Assembly: GCA_019911785.1 (NCBI GenBank)
Contig: JAIOJM010000393.1
Span: forward strand, 1 to 8,144
From: Sulfuricella sp.
GTDB lineage: Bacteria; Pseudomonadota; Gammaproteobacteria; Burkholderiales; Sulfuricellaceae
Direction of reading: 5' to 3'
DNA length: 8,144 nucleotides
Part shown: piece after piece, positions 6,996 to 8,144 of the stretch
How the letters are laid out: the number at the start of each line of letters is the position of its first letter
How positions within the stretch are numbered: position 1 is the stretch's first letter
Translations under genes and position numbers: made by a program
Notes under the pieces: generated by a model
What the model saw: the letters and a program-made list of their open reading frames with translations, nothing else
What the model was told of the DNA's origin: nothing
Database searches by the model: none

Positions 6996-7985
6996 GTGAA
7001 CACTCCCAGCCCGCCCTATCAGGATCTCACCCCGGACCGCATCCTGAATGCGGTGGAAAGCCTGGGCCTGCGCTGCGATGGCCGCCTGCTCGCGCTCAAC
7101 AGCTACGAAAACCGGGTCTACCAGGTCGGCATCGAGGAAAGCGCGCCGGTCATCGCCAAATTCTACCGTCCCCTGCGCTGGACGGATGAGGCTATCCTCG
7201 AAGAACACCGCTTCACGCTGGAACTCGCCGAGCGGGAAATCCCCGTCGTGGCGCCCCTGGTCGACAAAACGGGTCACACCCTGCACGAATTCGAGGGTTT
7301 CCGCTTCACGATTTCCCCGCGCCAGCCTGGGCGTGCGCCGGAACTGGACGACTCCGACACCCTGGAATGGATGGGCCGCTTCATCGGCCGCATCCATGCG
7401 GTCGGTGCCATCGAACCCTTTGCCCACCGCCCCACGATCACCATCGAGACCTTCGGCGTGGAGCCTTACCGTTACATCATCGCCAACGGCTTCATCCCGC
7501 CCGACCTGGAAGCCGCCTACATCTCCACAGTCGAAGACGCCCTGCAGCGGGTGCGGGCAGCCTTCGCACGCGCCGAACCCGTTGCGTTGATCCGGCTCCA
7601 CGGCGACTGCCACCCCGGCAACGTGCTGTGGTCCGATGACGGCCCGCACTTCGTCGATTTCGACGACTGCCGCATGGGCCCGGCGGTGCAGGACATCTGG
7701 ATGCTCCTGTCCGGCGACCGCGCCGCGATGACCCGACAGCTGTCCGATTTCATGGAAGGGTACAAGGAATTCCACGATTTCAACCCGCGCGAACTGCTGC
7801 TGATGGAAGCCCTGCGCACCCTGCGCCTGATCCACTATGCCGGCTGGCTGGCCCAGCGCTGGAGCGACCCGGCCTTTCCCGCCAGCTTTCCCTGGTTCAA
7901 CACCCAGCGCTACTGGCAAGACCAGATCCTCGCCCTGCGCGAGCAGGCCGCGCTGATGGACGAACCGCCGCTGGTTCTGGGCTAG
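6996..7985 (+). CDS. srkA: Stress response kinase A (YihE/RdoA family)
   Basis: SrkA is a cytoplasmic Ser/Thr protein kinase with an aminoglycoside-phosphotransferase (APH/choline kinase) fold. In E. coli it responds to the Cpx envelope-stress pathway and limits death from reactive oxygen. The 329-residue length matches E. coli SrkA (328) and identity is extensive. LNSYENRVYQ (34-43) occupies the nucleotide-loop region; K55 in IAKFYRP is the ATP lysine; HGDCHPGN (202-209) carries catalytic D204 and N209; FVDFDD (219-224) carries Mg-binding D221. GPAVQDIWMLLSGD (228-241) and the C-terminal FPWFNTQRYW are also family signatures. The start is a GTG (MNTPSPPYQ aligns with MNNSAFTFQ) with no recognisable Shine-Dalgarno, implying weak translation or a misplaced start; no in-frame ATG lies near upstream. 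The gene is divergent from parE and is followed by a palindromic repeat. In E. coli dsbA follows; it is not seen in the remaining 159 bp. Confidence 0.94.
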   Translation: MNTPSPPYQDLTPDRILNAVESLGLRCDGRLLALNSYENRVYQVGIEESAPVIAKFYRPLRWTDEAILEEHRFTLELAEREIPVVAPLVDKTGHTLHEFEGFRFTISPRQPGRAPELDDSDTLEWMGRFIGRIHAVGAIEPFAHRPTITIETFGVEPYRYIIANGFIPPDLEAAYISTVEDALQRVRAAFARAEPVALIRLHGDCHPGNVLWSDDGPHFVDFDDCRMGPAVQDIWMLLSGDRAAMTRQLSDFMEGYKEFHDFNPRELLLMEALRTLRLIHYAGWLAQRWSDPAFPASFPWFNTQRYWQDQILALREQAALMDEPPLVLG

Positions 7986-8004
7986 AATCAAGCTTAAAAC
8001 ATTA

Positions 8005-8118
8005 ACCACGAATGACACGAATGAAACACGAATTAGCACAAATAATCATTGGGTGAAAATGGCTTTTCTGTTTGCTTCTATTCGTGTGTATTCGTGAACA
8101 TTCGTGCCATTCGTGGTA
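8005..8118. repeat. Large imperfect palindrome built of CACGAAT units
   Basis: The left arm (8005-8044) and right arm (8080-8118) are inverted copies of about 39-40 bp with a few mismatches and a one-base indel, separated by about 35 bp. Each arm is itself a tandem array. CACGAAT occurs at 8007, 8016 and 8027, with a degenerate CACAAAT at 8037. The reverse complement ATTCGTG occurs at 8080, 8090, 8100 and 8109. Spacings are 9-11 bp, near one helical turn. As RNA this would make a long hairpin. The block lies just after srkA in non-coding DNA. I recall similar dispersed intergenic palindromes in other environmental bacteria, but have not searched. Confidence 0.85.
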
Positions 8119-8128
8119 AGTGTTTTTT
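8080..8128 (+). terminator. Possible srkA transcript end: palindrome arm plus T-run
   Basis: The right arm of the palindrome is followed after AAGTG by six T (8123-8128). Paired with the left arm, this could stop srkA transcription about 140 nt after its stop codon. The stem is long and only moderately GC-rich, and a 5-nt gap separates stem and T-run, so this is not a classical intrinsic terminator. Protection of the mRNA 3' end is another possible role. Confidence 0.35.
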
Positions 8129-8144
8129 CTAGCTAGCTCGAAGT

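Noticed and set aside
6987..8039. 350-codon minus-strand frame antisense to srkA
   Set aside because: It mirrors srkA in another frame and runs into the palindromic repeat; no family features or ribosome binding site are evident.
8005..8118. CRISPR array
   Set aside because: Units are 7 bp, spaced by 2-4 bp and inverted in two arms; CRISPR repeats are longer, all in one direction and separated by long unique spacers.

Overview
The window is a GC-rich bacterial chromosome segment of ordinary housekeeping genes plus one less usual gene. The ParC sequence closely follows the layout I know from Neisseria-type ParC, and SrkA and ParE are proteobacterial in type. I therefore infer a betaproteobacterium, possibly an environmental Nitrosomonadales-like lineage; the genus cannot be fixed from the sequence.

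Layout. (1) At 1-1143, minus strand, is the N-terminal 381 residues of pyruvate phosphate dikinase; the gene runs off the left edge. (2) At 1144-1634 is a 491-bp intergenic region. It includes a very AT-rich island (23 G/C in the 120 bases 1261-1380, 19%) and, nearer the next gene, a candidate promoter with a perfect TATAAT. (3) At 1635-2390, plus strand, is an exported pentapeptide-repeat protein with 39 repeats in unbroken register. (4) At 2391-2465 is a short convergent spacer with three tandem 9-bp units and a weak hairpin/T-tract. (5) At 2466-6883, minus strand, are parC and, upstream of it, parE, the two subunits of topoisomerase IV. They lie in the order parE-parC with a 65-nt gap that holds a possible 16-codon ORF. 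(6) At 6884-6995 is a short divergent promoter region. (7) At 6996-7985, plus strand, is the SrkA/YihE/RdoA stress-response kinase with a GTG start. (8) At 7986-8144 is a large imperfect palindrome built from about ten-bp-spaced copies of CACGAAT, followed by a T-run.

How the parts relate. ParE (ATPase and TOPRIM) and ParC (DNA cleavage and C-terminal pinwheel) form the A2B2 topoisomerase IV that decatenates daughter chromosomes; their catalytic residues look intact. The pentapeptide gene faces parC tail to tail. Some cytoplasmic pentapeptide proteins (Qnr, MfpA) bind type II topoisomerases, which makes the neighbourhood worth noting. However, this protein has a clear Sec signal peptide and near-neutral charge, so a direct topoisomerase role is not supported. 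No mobile element, CRISPR array, tRNA or rRNA was seen. I did not find a convincing new multi-gene system; the best leads are the pentapeptide protein, the AT island and the two intergenic repeat elements.
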